A stretch of DNA of 64,000 nt from Haloferax larsenii JCM 13917 (GTDB taxonomy: Archaea; Halobacteriota; Halobacteria; Halobacteriales; Haloferacaceae), in assembly GCF_000336955.1 (NCBI RefSeq), contig NZ_AOLI01000012.1:136358-200357 (forward strand), written 5' to 3'. The notes below the pieces were generated by a model, which saw only the letters and a program-made list of their open reading frames with translations, did not search any database and was not told where the DNA came from. The translations under genes and the position numbers were made by a program. This document shows positions 35,547 to 45,595 of this stretch, piece by piece (within the stretch, counting starts at the first letter, position 1; the number at the start of each line of letters is the position of its first letter).

Positions 35547-36526
35547 TATCCGCGCTCGTCTACGACGACGGTGGCGTGACCACCTATTCGGCCGACGAGT
35601 TGGCTGCGGCCCGCGGCGCCGACGGGACGACGTGGGTCCGAGCGACCGCCGAAGCCGACTTCGACCGGGTCGCCGACAAGTTCGGAATCCACCAGCTCTC
35701 GGTGGAAGACATCCGCAACGACGCCCGGCCGAAGACCGAAGAGTACCTCGATTACACCTTCGTTCTGGTTCGAATCGCAACGCTCCGAAAGGGAGACCAG
35801 CCGTTCGAAGAGGAGGTTCTGACCAGACCTGTCGGCCTCTGTTTCGGCGACGACTGGCTCGTCACGTTCACGCGGCGCGAACTCGCCCCAATCGACCGCG
35901 TGTGGGATGCAATCGAACGCGAAGAACAGCGAATGCTACGCTTCGGTCCCGACTTCGTCGCGTCTCGTGTCGTCGACCGAATCGTAGACGGATACTTCGA
36001 CCTGTTGGACGAGGTCGGCGAGGAGATAGAGAGCATCGAGGACGCCGTCTTCGAGGGGACCGACCAATCAGTCTTAGAGGGGCTGAACGCGGTCAGACGC
36101 GACCTGCTCTCGTTTCGGAAGACGGTCTGGCCGACTCGTGAAGCGGCCGCTGTGCTCGCTCGCGGCGACCCAGAATTCGTCAGACAACCGACCGAGAAGT
36201 ACTACCGCGACGTCTACGACCACCTCGTCGAACTGGTCGACCTCACAGAGACGTACCGCGACCTCGCTCGCGGCACCCGCGAGATGTACCTCAACACGCT
36301 CTCGCAGTCGACCAACGAGGTGATGAAAACGCTGACCGTCGTTGCGACCATCATCCTCCCGCTCACGTTCGTCGTGGGCGTGTACGGCATGAACTTCGAC
36401 CCCGCCGCGTCTCCGTTCAATATGCCCGAACTCGGCTGGCGATACGGATACCTCGCCACGATGCTCGGTATGGCCGGCGTCGCTGGTATCCTTCTCGTCT
36501 ACTTTCGACGGGAGGGGTGGCTGTAG
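35543..36526 (+). CDS. corA: CorA-type magnesium/cobalt channel
   Basis: The 327-residue product has the CorA layout: an N-terminal cytoplasmic alpha/beta domain (about 1-150), a long helix (about 150-265), and two C-terminal membrane helices. The selectivity signature YGMNFD has G282-M283-N284 between the helices. The start GTG 35543 overlaps the stop of a 50-residue membrane protein. VEDIRNDARPKTEEYLDYTFVLV near residue 52 is typical of the family. It mediates Mg2+ uptake driven by membrane potential. The basic C-terminus RREGWL faces the cytoplasm. Confidence 0.94.
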   Translation: MISALVYDDGGVTTYSADELAAARGADGTTWVRATAEADFDRVADKFGIHQLSVEDIRNDARPKTEEYLDYTFVLVRIATLRKGDQPFEEEVLTRPVGLCFGDDWLVTFTRRELAPIDRVWDAIEREEQRMLRFGPDFVASRVVDRIVDGYFDLLDEVGEEIESIEDAVFEGTDQSVLEGLNAVRRDLLSFRKTVWPTREAAAVLARGDPEFVRQPTEKYYRDVYDHLVELVDLTETYRDLARGTREMYLNTLSQSTNEVMKTLTVVATIILPLTFVVGVYGMNFDPAASPFNMPELGWRYGYLATMLGMAGVAGILLVYFRREGWL

Positions 36527-36633
36527 CTTGAACGAAAGTATTAACATATTCCGTGGACCGCAGGCCGGTAGCGTTTCACGTCCATTTTGAGCCAACACAA
36601 CGGCTACCTCGTTCGATTTCTCCTCGCACAACG

Positions 36634-36650
36634 GGGAAACATTTAAATAT
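36634..36650 (+). promoter_or_regulatory. BRE/TATA promoter of tfb
   Basis: GGAAACATTTAAATAT combines a purine-rich BRE with an ATTTAAATA TATA box. The predicted start at about 36672 leaves an unusually long leader of some 80 bases before the ATG at 36754. Confidence 0.6.
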
Positions 36651-36753
36651 TTCTCGAACTTACTACTGGTAAGGACGCGTCCCCCGCCGGAGTATCCTCT
36701 TTCGTCTTCTTCATTTCAACCGGCCGAGACGTGTCCGCGCCCTCCGACCCATA

Positions 36754-37752
36754 ATGACTGACACCACCACCACCCGAACGTACAGCAAAGACGCGACGGC
36801 TCGAGACGTAATCGAGTCCGAGCGAGACGAATCGCAGCGAGTAGACGACGAAGAACAAATCTGCCCCGAATGCGGTGGCAACCTCGTACAGGACAACGAA
36901 CGCGGCGAGACCGTCTGCGGTGAGTGCGGACTCGTCGTCGAAGACACCGTGGTCGACCGCGGCCCCGAGTGGCGCGCGTTCGACGCCGCCGAGCGCGACA
37001 GCAAGTCCCGCGTCGGTGCGCCGACGACCAAGATGATGCACGACAAGGGGCTGTCGACCAACATCGGCTGGCAGAACAAGGACGCATACGGCAAGTCCCT
37101 GTCACCGCGGCAGCGCGAGCAGATGCAACGCCTCCGCACGTGGAACGAGCGGTTCCGCACCCGCGACTCCAAGGAACGCAACCTCAAGCAGGCACTCGGC
37201 GAAATCGACCGCATGGCCTCGGCCCTCGGCCTCCCGGAGAACGTCCGCGAGACCGCCTCGGTCATCTACCGCCGCGCCCTCAACGACGACCTGCTCCCCG
37301 GCCGTTCCATCGAGGGTGTCGCGACGGCGTCTCTCTACGCCGCCGCCCGCATGGCCGATACCCCCCGGTCGCTCGACGAACTGGAGAAGGTCTCCCGAGT
37401 CGAGAAGATGGAACTCACGCGGACGTACCGCTACATCGTCCGCGAGCTGAAGCTCGAAATCAAGCCCGCCGACCCCGAGCAGTACGTCCCCCGCTTCGCC
37501 AGCGAACTCGGCCTCTCCGACGAAGCGGAGCGACAGGCGCGGGAGTTGCTCCGCGGGGCGAAAGAAACCGGCGTCCACTCCGGGAAGTCCCCGGTCGGAC
37601 TCGCAGCGGCCGCGGTCTACGCCGCTGCGCTCCTCACCAACGAGAAGGTGACTCAAAGCGAGGTCTCTGCGGTCGCAGACATCTCAGAGGTGACCATCCG
37701 CAACCGCTACAAGGAACTGCTCGAAGTGCAAGACAGCAACATGCTCGCCTAA
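36754..37752 (+). CDS. tfb: Transcription initiation factor TFB
   Basis: The 332-residue product recruits RNA polymerase to TBP-bound promoters. The N-terminal zinc ribbon has C37, C40, C55, C58 (ICPECGG, VCGECGLVVED). The B-finger/linker is WRAFDAAERDSKSRVGAPTT. Two cyclin repeats follow, the first centred on SIEGVATASLYAAARMADTPRSL and the second on SPVGLAAAAVYAAALLTNEKVTQSEVSAVADIS with the BRE-recognition helix. A clear BRE/TATA lies about 105 bases upstream, leaving an 80-base leader. Haloarchaea carry many TFB paralogues, so its specificity cannot be told. Confidence 0.97.
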   Translation: MTDTTTTRTYSKDATARDVIESERDESQRVDDEEQICPECGGNLVQDNERGETVCGECGLVVEDTVVDRGPEWRAFDAAERDSKSRVGAPTTKMMHDKGLSTNIGWQNKDAYGKSLSPRQREQMQRLRTWNERFRTRDSKERNLKQALGEIDRMASALGLPENVRETASVIYRRALNDDLLPGRSIEGVATASLYAAARMADTPRSLDELEKVSRVEKMELTRTYRYIVRELKLEIKPADPEQYVPRFASELGLSDEAERQARELLRGAKETGVHSGKSPVGLAAAAVYAAALLTNEKVTQSEVSAVADISEVTIRNRYKELLEVQDSNMLA

Positions 37753-37807
37753 GCGTTCGTGGTGGACCCGGTGGACGAGCTACCTCTTTATTGTGCGAAC
37801 CCGTAAC

Positions 37808-37818
37808 AAGATTTATCC
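37808..37818 (+). promoter_or_regulatory. TATA element of the small zinc-binding gene
   Basis: AGATTTATCC is centred 28 bases before ATG 37842, as expected for a leaderless gene. Confidence 0.5.
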
Positions 37819-37841
37819 GCGCTCCCGGAGCATATCGGGGT

Positions 37842-38021
37842 ATGGTCGAAGCATTCGTCCGACTCTTGTGCCCCGAATGTGGAAAGGACTGGGAGACTAC
37901 TCCGACCGACCTTCCTCCTCACCGTGATAACTTCTCGTGTCAGGGGTGCGGTACGACACGGCGTACTGCGGAGTTCATGCGGACGGAGCGTGATCTTCAG
38001 ACGCTCAAACAGTTCGAATAA
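37842..38021 (+). CDS. 59-residue zinc-finger microprotein
   Basis: ATG 37842 begins MVEAFVRLLCPECGKDWE and later has CQGCGTTRRTAEFM, giving two CxxC pairs (C10/C13 and C33/C36). The C-terminal part is a charged helix (ERDLQTLKQF). It resembles small haloarchaeal zinc-binding proteins (DUF7836-type by memory). A TATA-like element 28 bases upstream supports the start. It lies between tfb and aIF2-beta; regulatory or RNA-related roles are possible. Confidence 0.82.
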   Translation: MVEAFVRLLCPECGKDWETTPTDLPPHRDNFSCQGCGTTRRTAEFMRTERDLQTLKQFE

Positions 38022-38045
38022 AACGCGTCGCAGCAGTACAGTCTT

Positions 38046-38453
38046 TTAGATATCAGGAATGGCCGATAGCGCACCGCACGCATCGCATTTCATCACTTTC
38101 GCTCCTTGTTCGGTGACGAATCGCGTGTCGGGAGAGCCACACTCGCTACAGCGAACGAACGACTCGACGTACTCGTCGAGGGCGTCGGCGACGCGGCGCT
38201 GTTTGAACGCGCCGGTGAGTCGCGCGCGGCCCGTGGCGTCTATCTGGGCACTCGTTCCCATCTCGGTCTGGAGGAACTTCAGCACGTGATTCGGCTCTCG
38301 CGCCAGCGTGTCGTGCGTGTCTGCGAAGTTCTCGTAGACCGTAGCGTTCCCTTCCTGGCGGACGACCGGGTCCGGGACAGAGAATCGGTCACCTCGCTCG
38401 GCGGTGTCCGGCGTCTCAGAGAGCGCCCGGTCGAGGTGGTCTTCGTAGCCCAT
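38046..38453 (-). CDS. eif2b: Translation initiation factor aIF2 subunit beta
   Basis: This is part of the aIF2 heterotrimer that delivers initiator tRNA. ATG 38453 gives 135 residues, the usual archaeal length. The N-terminal helix is YEDHLDRAL, the core has VRQEGNATVYENFADTHDTLAREPNHVLKFL, and the C-terminal zinc ribbon has CSECGSPDTRF and CDACGA. A CTAAAAC element centred about 27 bases upstream picks 38453 over ATG 38462. The gene converges on the small zinc-finger gene. Confidence 0.94.
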   Translation of the reverse strand: MGYEDHLDRALSETPDTAERGDRFSVPDPVVRQEGNATVYENFADTHDTLAREPNHVLKFLQTEMGTSAQIDATGRARLTGAFKQRRVADALDEYVESFVRCSECGSPDTRFVTEQGAKVMKCDACGALSAIPDI

Positions 38454-38475
38454 ATCTGACATACTCACAGCGCCG

Positions 38476-38486
38476 CCTAAAACATT
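38476..38486 (-). promoter_or_regulatory. TATA element of the aIF2-beta gene
   Basis: GTTTTAGG (minus strand) is centred about 27 bases before ATG 38453. Confidence 0.45.
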
Positions 38487-38706
38487 CACGCCAACGGCGC
38501 GGGAGAGCGCGCGGTACATATTGGTATAAAGGACTCCGGAGATTTCGACGGGGTTTTCCAACAGAAGCCGAAAACAGGAAACCAATTGAAAGATTATTAA
38601 CACTTAATTTTGCCTGAAACGCCGATAATCGGGCGTTTAAGAAAGTTGCATGCTAACGTGACTCAAGATAATACTATATCCCTCCGGTTTCAAGCCAGCG
38701 TTGCTC

Positions 38707-38943
38707 ATGAAGAAGCAGGAACTCATCCACCTGCACGGCCTGCTCGCCGAGGTACACACGCAGATGGAAGCATGGGAAGATGAAGAGATTGAACTCGTCG
38801 AATACAATTCTCTTGGTGTCCGACCGACATCTATCCATAAATCCAAAACTGACCACAAGGCAGCCGTGTTTAAGTTAGCAAAGGGAATCACTGGAGCGAT
38901 GGAAGCAGCCGAACCGGAACCCGTCGCCCCACAAGCCGACTGA
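38707..38943 (+). CDS. UPF0058 family protein
   Basis: The 78-residue product begins MKKQELIHLHGLLAEVHTQME, the signature of the archaeal UPF0058 family. It is helical and contains a His-rich first helix (HLH) that could bind metal, followed by GVRPTSIHKSKTDHKAAVFKLAKG. The function is unknown. ATG 38707 is preferred to the TTG two codons earlier. A TATACT-like stretch (AATACTATATC, 38670-38680) lies upstream. The gene is transcribed divergently from aIF2-beta across about 250 bases of AT-rich spacer. Confidence 0.85.
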   Translation: MKKQELIHLHGLLAEVHTQMEAWEDEEIELVEYNSLGVRPTSIHKSKTDHKAAVFKLAKGITGAMEAAEPEPVAPQAD

Positions 38944-39090
38944 ATCGAAGGCAACGACTACGCGTTCTCCTCCACGAAGTTACGACACACCAGCGAGTGC
39001 GCTGTGTCGGTAGTAGTCCAAAAATGCTCGTGAGCGGCAGCAGGCCCCGCTAATCGAGCCGACGAGTCTCGGCGGCGACGTCGAAGGGTC

Positions 39091-39510
39091 TCAGTCGTCT
39101 TCGACGAGGTCGTCGAACTCGGGGATGAGGTCGGAGTCGCCGTCGCCGTTTCCGTCTGTCTTCGCCTCTTCTTCGTCTTCGAGACGGTCCACAGAGAGGA
39201 CTTTCAGCGGGACGTTTTCGAGGCGCTGCCCGATTTCTTTTCGAGCGATGCGGGACGCGTGTTCTTCCTGTTCGACGTTGAACACGGTCATCTCCAGTTC
39301 GAGGGCGACGAGGGCCTCGTCTGCGGCGATGAAGGCCGGGGGTAACTCCTCGCCGCCGGGAGTGATTCGCGTCCCCATGTTGATTTCGACGTAGTTGAGG
39401 TCCGGGTTGAGCATCTCACCCGTCTTCGAGATGGCGATGCGAATCGCCTCGTCTTCGTTCTCGACGTCGTACACCGGGACCGCGGCTTCGACGACGACTC
39501 TGCAGTCCAT
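39091..39510 (-). CDS. UPF0212/DUF555 family protein
   Basis: The 139-residue product starts MDCRVVVEAAVPVYDVENEDEAI and contains PDLNYVEINMG and FNVEQEEHASRIARKEIGQRL, typical of the archaeal DUF555 family (UPF0212), whose role is unknown. Its C-terminus (about 115-139) is a highly acidic tail with GDGDSDLIPEFDDLVEDD. It is soluble, without Cys pairs apart from C3. It stands alone on the minus strand, upstream of the OGG-like glycosylase gene, with about 145 bases of non-coding DNA towards UPF0058. Confidence 0.87.
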   Translation of the reverse strand: MDCRVVVEAAVPVYDVENEDEAIRIAISKTGEMLNPDLNYVEINMGTRITPGGEELPPAFIAADEALVALELEMTVFNVEQEEHASRIARKEIGQRLENVPLKVLSVDRLEDEEEAKTDGNGDGDSDLIPEFDDLVEDD

Positions 39511-39569
39511 GATTGGTACGAAATTGTGGCGCGAAGGCTATCAACCTTCTTGCCAGATGAAAAACGGCC

Positions 39570-40493
39570 TCACTCGCCGCCAGAGCGCAAGTAGTGGAAC
39601 ACGTACGTCTGGGTGTATCCCGCGTACGAACCGCCGAGGCGCTCGCGTATCGCCCGCGACGTGTCCGTGTAGTTTCCGCGGTCGCAGTCGGGGTAGTGGT
39701 CGGCGATAGCCGAGCGAATCCACGTGTCGAGTGGCACCGCTTCGAGGTAGTCGAGCGAGAACAGAAGCACGCAGTCGGCAACCTTGTCGCCGACGCCGAC
39801 GAACGACGTAAGGAATTCACGCGCGCTCTCGTAATTGCGCCCGCGCGCGTCCGCTGGGTCTGCCTCACCCGTCGCGACCATTTCTGCGGTCCGCTGGACG
39901 TAGGGCGCACGGTATCCGAGGCTGAGGTCGCGGAGTTCGTCTTCGGAGGTTTCGGCGAGTCGCTCCGCAGTCGGATACGCGTAGTAGGTGTCGCCGTCGA
40001 ACTCGACAGCCTCGCCGTAGGTCTCTCGGAGACGCTCTTGCATCCCGAAGATACGAGAGACGCGCATCTGCGCCGAACAGATAAACGAGATGAGACACCC
40101 GAACGGCGGGTCACGGACGAGTCGCATGCCGGGGTAGGCGTCGTACGCGCGCTGGACCAACGGTTCGTCGGGCATCGCGTCGAAAATCGCGTCGAGGTCG
40201 TCGTCGAGGCGGAGCAGATGCGTCAAAATCGGGACCGCGTCGGTCGTCGATTCCCACTCCAACTGGCCGTCTCGTTGGCGAACCCGGACGACCGCCGTCT
40301 CGTCCGAGACGCCATCGAGCGGCGGGACGACCGTCTGGTACCACGCGTCGCCGCCGTAGGCCGCGTCACGTTCGTACATCCGGCCGTCCGGCCGGTCCCA
40401 GAGGTACGACTGGCCGCTCTCCAGCGTCGATTGGAGGTCGAACGCGCCGTCGAGGTCCGCGAGGTCGATGACACCCGTCTCCATCGCTTCCAT
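39570..40493 (-). CDS. ogg: OGG1-like 8-oxoguanine DNA glycosylase/lyase
   Basis: This removes oxidised guanine. The 307-residue product has an N-terminal domain with DLQSTLESGQSYLWDRP (about 19-35). The HhH-GPD catalytic domain has helix-hairpin-helix FVGVGDKVADC carrying K237 and D256 in VPLDTWI. The Lys-Asp spacing of 19 equals that of human OGG1 (K249/D268). PFGCLISFICSAQMRVSRI near residue 126 is the GPD core. Two in-frame ATGs (40493, 40484) are possible starts. It lies 44 bases before the malQ stop on the same strand. Confidence 0.92.
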   Translation of the reverse strand: MEAMETGVIDLADLDGAFDLQSTLESGQSYLWDRPDGRMYERDAAYGGDAWYQTVVPPLDGVSDETAVVRVRQRDGQLEWESTTDAVPILTHLLRLDDDLDAIFDAMPDEPLVQRAYDAYPGMRLVRDPPFGCLISFICSAQMRVSRIFGMQERLRETYGEAVEFDGDTYYAYPTAERLAETSEDELRDLSLGYRAPYVQRTAEMVATGEADPADARGRNYESAREFLTSFVGVGDKVADCVLLFSLDYLEAVPLDTWIRSAIADHYPDCDRGNYTDTSRAIRERLGGSYAGYTQTYVFHYLRSGGE

Positions 40494-40537
40494 CTTGGAC
40501 GCGGGGGATTTGCGGGTTTCGATGCCGGATTCCTTCG

Positions 40538-42028
40538 TCAGTTTCGGATGTGGAGGTCCGTCAGGTCGGCGAGACGGGCCGCGACATCGTCGTCGAGGCC
40601 CTCGCGAGTCACACGCCACTCCCAGTTGCCGTTCTGCGTGCCGGGCGTGTTGAACCGGGCGTGCGAGTCGAGACCGAGGAGGTCCTGCATCGTCGTGAAC
40701 GCGAGGACGGACGCCGAGTTCCAGACGGCGTCGATAATCGACCACTCGATTTCGGAGCCATCGGCACCGATGTTGTAGTGCAGGCAGTCGCGGGTGTGGT
40801 CGTCGAGCGACTGGTAGTAGCCGACGAAGGTGTCGGTGTCGTGCGTCGAGGTGTAGGCGACCGAGTTCTCGGGGTAGTGCATCGGTTGGTACATATCGCC
40901 CTCGCGGCACCAGTCGGCGTACTGCGGGACGCGCATGCCGGGGAAGGCAAAGCGGTCGCGGAGGTCTACGAGCGAGGGGTCGAGGAAGCCGAGGTCTTCG
41001 ACGATAAAGGGGAGTTCGCCGAGTTCGCGGTCGACGACCTCGAAGAAGTCGTGGCCGGGGGCGTCTCGCCACTCGCCGTCTGCGGGGTCGTCCGAGTCGG
41101 CGTCGATAGCCCAGTACTCGTCGAAGCCTTTGAAGTGGTCGATGCGGGTCACGTCGACGAGGTCGAACAGGCGACGGAGGCGGTCGAGCCACCAGCCGTA
41201 GCCGTTCTCGTGGAGGTGGTCCCAGTCGTAGAGGGGGTTGCCCCAGCGCTGCCCCGAATCGTTCGGGTTCGGCGGGACGCCCGCGACGACGGCCGGTTCG
41301 TGGTCGTCGTTCAAGTCGAACGCGTCCGGCGCGGCCCACACGTCTGCGCTGTCGAGCGCGACGTAGATTGGGAGGTCGCCGACGAGCGTGACGCCCTTCT
41401 CGTCGGCGTAGTTGGCGAGGTCGTGCCACTGCTCGTCGAAGCAGAACTGGACGAACTTGCGGTAGCGAATCTCGGCGGCGTGTTCGTCGCGGGCGCGGTC
41501 GAGCGCGTCGGGGTCGCGGGTTTTCAGTTCCTCGGGCCAGTCTATCCACGCGCCTTCGAACTCGTCTTTCAGCGCCGCGAAGAGGGCGTAATCGTCGAGC
41601 CATCCGGCTTCGCGCTCGCAGAAGTCCTCGAACGCTGCGTGGTCGTCTTCGGACGCGTCCGCCTCGAACCGGTCGAAGGCGGTTCGAAGCCGGGACCGTT
41701 TGTAGTTGCCGACGCGTTCGTACTCGACGGCGTGGTCGTCGAAGTCGGGGACGGGTTCGAGGTCGTCGTCGGTCAGCCAGCCGCGAGCTTCGAGGTCTGT
41801 GAGGTCGACGAGAAGCGGGTTCCCGGCGAACGACGACGAGGACTGATAGGGTGAGTTCGCGTGCGCGGGCGAGGTCGGCCCGAGAGGGCAGAATTGCCAC
41901 ATCGACTGCTCGGCGTCCGCGAGGAAGTCGACGAACTCGCGGGCACCGTCTCCGAGGTCACCGATGCCGTGTGCGCCGGGCAACGAGGTGACGTGCATGA
42001 AGACGCCGCTCTGTCGGGTGAATCGCAT
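40538..42028 (-). CDS. malQ: 4-alpha-glucanotransferase (GH77)
   Basis: This transfers alpha-1,4-glucan segments between oligosaccharides. The 496-residue product begins [26 protein letters not shown], and shows [35 protein letters not shown] (first conserved region, near 226), [16 protein letters not shown] with the nucleophile Asp in [15 protein letters not shown] with the acid/base Glu near 343, and [13 protein letters not shown]. Length fits the single-domain MalQ/amylomaltase. ATG 42028 is chosen over an extension to 42106. It is divergent from thrS. Confidence 0.95.
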   Translation of the reverse strand: MRFTRQSGVFMHVTSLPGAHGIGDLGDGAREFVDFLADAEQSMWQFCPLGPTSPAHANSPYQSSSSFAGNPLLVDLTDLEARGWLTDDDLEPVPDFDDHAVEYERVGNYKRSRLRTAFDRFEADASEDDHAAFEDFCEREAGWLDDYALFAALKDEFEGAWIDWPEELKTRDPDALDRARDEHAAEIRYRKFVQFCFDEQWHDLANYADEKGVTLVGDLPIYVALDSADVWAAPDAFDLNDDHEPAVVAGVPPNPNDSGQRWGNPLYDWDHLHENGYGWWLDRLRRLFDLVDVTRIDHFKGFDEYWAIDADSDDPADGEWRDAPGHDFFEVVDRELGELPFIVEDLGFLDPSLVDLRDRFAFPGMRVPQYADWCREGDMYQPMHYPENSVAYTSTHDTDTFVGYYQSLDDHTRDCLHYNIGADGSEIEWSIIDAVWNSASVLAFTTMQDLLGLDSHARFNTPGTQNGNWEWRVTREGLDDDVAARLADLTDLHIRN

Positions 42029-42153
42029 ACCAATTGCACGGGGTGCAACCCAGTTGGTCCTTTGGGTCGGGACAGGCCACTCACACGTTCCAGTATTCGG
42101 TACCAAATAGCACAGATTCGGCCGCGTCTCCGCGTTTCGCGCGCCGTCTCAAC

Positions 42154-42164
42154 AACACTTATTC
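42154..42164 (+). promoter_or_regulatory. TATA element of thrS
   Basis: ACACTTATTC is centred about 28 bases before ATG 42188. Confidence 0.45.
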
Positions 42165-42187
42165 TCCCCCGTCGGTTTCGTGCGCGT

Positions 42188-44119
42188 ATGAGTGATATCG
42201 CTGTCATCCTCCCAGACGGAACGGAACTCTCCGTCGAGGAGGGTGCGACGGTGCGAGACGCCGCGTTCGAAATCGGCCCCGGCCTCGGCAAGGACACCGT
42301 AGCCGGCGTCGTCGATGGTGACCTCGTGGACAAGGAGACGCCGCTCCACGACGGCGCGAATCTCGTCATCGTCACCGACCAGTCCGACGAGTATCTCGAC
42401 GTGCTTCGCCACTCTGCGGCCCACGTCTTCGCACAGGCACTCCAGCGACTCTCCCCCGAGGCCAAACTGACCATCGGCCCGTGGACCGACGACGGCTTTT
42501 ACTACGACGTGACGAACGTCGACCTCGAAAAGGAGGACCTCGAAGCCATCGAAGACGAGATGCGGAACATCATCGAGGAAGACCTCGACATCGAGCGAAC
42601 CCTCGTCGACCGCGAGGAAGCACTCGAAAAGTACGCCGACAACCCCTACAAGCGCGACATCCTCGAAACCGAGGCCGCCGGCGACGACGAACTCTCGTTC
42701 TACGAGCAAGGCGAGTTCGAAGACCTGTGTAAGGGTCCGCACGTCGAATCGACGGGGGAAATCGGCGCTGTCAAGCTTCTCAACATCTCCGCGGCCTACT
42801 GGCGCGGCGACGAGGAAAACGACACGCTGACGCGCGTCTACGGGACGGCCTTCGAGTCCGAATCCGACCTCGAAGACTTCCTCGAAATGCGCGCCGAGGC
42901 CGAAGAGCGCGACCACCGCAAACTCGGGCAGGAACTCGACCTGTTCTCGATTCCGAGCGTCACGGGACCAGGCCTGCCGCTGTACCACCCCAACGGAAAG
43001 AAGGTTCTCGACGCGCTGGAGACCTACGGCCGCGACCTGAACGACGACTACGGCTACGACTACGTCGAGACGCCGCACCTCTTCCGGACGGAACTGTGGA
43101 AGCAGTCGGGCCACTACGACAACTACCAGGACGACATGTTCCTCCTCGACGTGAACGACGAGGAGTACGGCCTGAAGCCGATGAACTGCCCGGGTCACGC
43201 GACCATCTTCAAGCAGGGGAGCTGGAGTTACCGCGACCTGCCGGTTCGCTACGCCGAAAACGGGAAGGTCTACCGGAAAGAGCAGCGCGGCGAACTCTCC
43301 GGCCTCTCGCGTGTCTGGGCGTTCACCATCGACGACGGCCACCTGTTCGTCCGCCCCGACCAAATCGAACAGGAAGTCGAGGACATCATGGACATCATCC
43401 TCGAAGTCCTCGAAACGTTCGACCTCGACTACGAAGTCGCGCTCGCGACGCGCCCCGAGAAGTCCGTCGGCTCCGACGAAATTTGGGAGCAAGCGGAGTC
43501 CCAGCTCAGGTCCGTCCTCGACGCCTCCAAGATGGACTACGTCGTCGAATCCGGTGACGGTGCCTTCTACGGCCCGAAAATCGACTTCGCGTTCGAAGAC
43601 GCCCTCGGCCGCAAGTGGGACGGCCCGACGGTCCAACTCGACTTCAACATGCCCGAGCGGTTCGAACTGTCGTACACGGGCGAGGACAACGAAGAACACC
43701 GTCCGGTGATGATTCACCGCGCCCTCTACGGCTCCTTCGAGCGCTTCTTCATGGTCCTCATCGAGCACTACAACGGCAAGTTCCCCTTCTGGCTCGCCCC
43801 CGAGCAGGTTCGTATCCTGCCTATCTCGGACGACCAAATCGGCTACGCGAAGAAGCTCAAGTACGAACTCGGCGACTTCCGTACCACCATCGAAGACCGC
43901 TCGTGGACGCTCGGCCGGAAGATTCGCGAGGCGCAGACCGACCGCGTCCCGTACATGGTCATCGTCGGCGGCAACGAGGAGGAAGCCGGGACCATCTCCG
44001 TGCGTGACCGCAAGGAACGCGAAGCGCAGGACGTGACGGTCGAGGAGTTCCGCGACCACCTCGAAGCCGAAGCGGCCGAAAAGCGTCCCGAACCCGACTT
44101 CCTCGCCGACGAGGAATAG
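42188..44119 (+). CDS. thrS: Threonyl-tRNA synthetase (bacterial-type)
   Basis: This charges tRNA-Thr. The 643-residue product has the complete bacterial-type layout: TGS domain (about 1-62, [19 protein letters not shown]), editing domain with [11 protein letters not shown] near 79, catalytic core with the zinc Cys in [10 protein letters not shown], His in DDGHLFV and His in [14 protein letters not shown], and an anticodon-binding domain ([13 protein letters not shown] onward). Many archaea use a different ThrRS with another editing domain; haloarchaea have this bacterial form. ATG 42188 follows a TATA-like element. Confidence 0.96.
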   Translation: MSDIAVILPDGTELSVEEGATVRDAAFEIGPGLGKDTVAGVVDGDLVDKETPLHDGANLVIVTDQSDEYLDVLRHSAAHVFAQALQRLSPEAKLTIGPWTDDGFYYDVTNVDLEKEDLEAIEDEMRNIIEEDLDIERTLVDREEALEKYADNPYKRDILETEAAGDDELSFYEQGEFEDLCKGPHVESTGEIGAVKLLNISAAYWRGDEENDTLTRVYGTAFESESDLEDFLEMRAEAEERDHRKLGQELDLFSIPSVTGPGLPLYHPNGKKVLDALETYGRDLNDDYGYDYVETPHLFRTELWKQSGHYDNYQDDMFLLDVNDEEYGLKPMNCPGHATIFKQGSWSYRDLPVRYAENGKVYRKEQRGELSGLSRVWAFTIDDGHLFVRPDQIEQEVEDIMDIILEVLETFDLDYEVALATRPEKSVGSDEIWEQAESQLRSVLDASKMDYVVESGDGAFYGPKIDFAFEDALGRKWDGPTVQLDFNMPERFELSYTGEDNEEHRPVMIHRALYGSFERFFMVLIEHYNGKFPFWLAPEQVRILPISDDQIGYAKKLKYELGDFRTTIEDRSWTLGRKIREAQTDRVPYMVIVGGNEEEAGTISVRDRKEREAQDVTVEEFRDHLEAEAAEKRPEPDFLADEE

Positions 44120-44161
44120 AAAAAGCGACGCTCGTTTCCGATTCCGACTCTCGCTTTTGTT

Positions 44162-45595
44162 TCAGGCGGTCACTCGGGGGTGTTCGCCCTTGGCCGCCGC
44201 CCCGAGTTCTCCTTTGACGGTCTGTTGGAACTCGTCGCCCCGAATCAACTTCGAGAGGACGCCGAAGTGGCCGCAGTCCCACTCGCGTCGGTTCTGCGTG
44301 GGCACGCCCCACTCGTCGAGGAGGATGCGCGCCGTTCGCGACGGGGCCATTTCGTCTCGCGTACCGATGTACGAGAAGATGCGCTCGGGAGCGATTGCTG
44401 GCTCTTTCGGCGGGTTGAGAAGCGGTGCGAACTCGTGAAGCGTCTCGCCGGTCCAGCCGGCGGCATCGAGGACGGTGTCGATGCCGAGGAGGGTCGTAAG
44501 CTCGCCCGAAAGGAGCGTCTGGTCGACTGCACCCGGCATCCCAACGGGGAACAGCAGGTCCGGTCGCATCGACTCAGGCCAGTCGTCACACCGACCGCCG
44601 ACGTGGAGGGCCGTTATCCCACCTAAACTGACGCCGCCGACGCCGACGGCTGGTGCGCCCTCGGTTCGCGCCCAATCGACGAGGACGCCGGTTTCGAGCG
44701 CCGCGGCCGAGTAGAGCGTGAACAGCCCGACGGGTGCGCGAGCGATGTAGGGTTCGCCGCTATAGTATCCTGAAAGTTCGCGCCAGCCGTGCCACGGTGC
44801 GTCCGGGAGGATAACGCGGAACCCTTCCGGGGCGAGCGTCCGACCGAGGTACTCCTCTTCCGGCCAGTAGACGAGTTGGTCGTCGAACATACCCCAACCG
44901 GAGTGAAAGACGAGCGTCGGCAGGTCGGCATCCGCGTCGTCGGGTTCGTACACCCGCGCAGTCGCCTTGTCGCCGAGGTGCGGCGATGGCGACGTGAACC
45001 TGAGAAGGTACTCGACAGTGCCCGGTCCGCGGACGGTCGCAGAGCGTTCGACCCGGGGGAACTCCTCTGTCACCCGCGCTTCAGCGAAGCCGTAGAGTCG
45101 CTCCGGTTCGGCGAGTTCGTGGTGCCACCGAACCTTCGCAGCCTCCGGGTCTGGCGTCTCGAACTTGACCGGCGGCACGAAGTGGTCTTTCGAGAGGAAC
45201 CCGAAGACGTCACTCGGTTTGGCACGCTGCTGTGAGATTTCGCGGCGTTCACGTTCGATAGCGACGCGCTCGTCCGGGAGTGATTCGTAGTCGCCCCAGA
45301 AGACGCTGTTCCAGCGCTCCATCGTCTCGTCGTAGGCGTCCCGAATGCGGGCGTACTCGGCGAGTGCGCGCTCGATTCTGTCGTGGAGGTGCGGTGCAGG
45401 CGGGGCATCGACCTCTCGGAGGAAGGCTTCGGGCCCCGCGCTGAGTGCGACGTCGGCGGCAGCGCGGGCGCGGACGACACTGAATTCGCGCGGCAGCATC
45501 CGTGTCTTGAGCGCCTCGAAGGGGCGAGACGTGAACACCCGCCCGGCGGGAGAGGTCAACAGTCGATGCACCGCGGGCGTTTCGAGATGGTCCAT
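44162..45595 (-). CDS. Large alpha/beta-hydrolase (possibly ABHD18-like)
   Basis: From ATG 45595 the product is 477 residues, far longer than a minimal hydrolase. The N-terminal 200 residues are helical (PAPHLHDRIERALAEYARIRDAYDE). The C-terminal hydrolase core has FHSGWGMFDDQ, ILPDAPWHGWREL, nucleophile Ser in GVGGVSLGGITALH near 335, the acid near TRDEMAPS, and His in EWDCGHFGVLSK near 448. The layout recalls the uncharacterised ABHD18/DUF2048 group; I am unsure. It is divergent from the quinone-detoxification-like operon across a 200-base spacer. Confidence 0.85.
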   Translation of the reverse strand: MDHLETPAVHRLLTSPAGRVFTSRPFEALKTRMLPREFSVVRARAAADVALSAGPEAFLREVDAPPAPHLHDRIERALAEYARIRDAYDETMERWNSVFWGDYESLPDERVAIERERREISQQRAKPSDVFGFLSKDHFVPPVKFETPDPEAAKVRWHHELAEPERLYGFAEARVTEEFPRVERSATVRGPGTVEYLLRFTSPSPHLGDKATARVYEPDDADADLPTLVFHSGWGMFDDQLVYWPEEEYLGRTLAPEGFRVILPDAPWHGWRELSGYYSGEPYIARAPVGLFTLYSAAALETGVLVDWARTEGAPAVGVGGVSLGGITALHVGGRCDDWPESMRPDLLFPVGMPGAVDQTLLSGELTTLLGIDTVLDAAGWTGETLHEFAPLLNPPKEPAIAPERIFSYIGTRDEMAPSRTARILLDEWGVPTQNRREWDCGHFGVLSKLIRGDEFQQTVKGELGAAAKGEHPRVTA

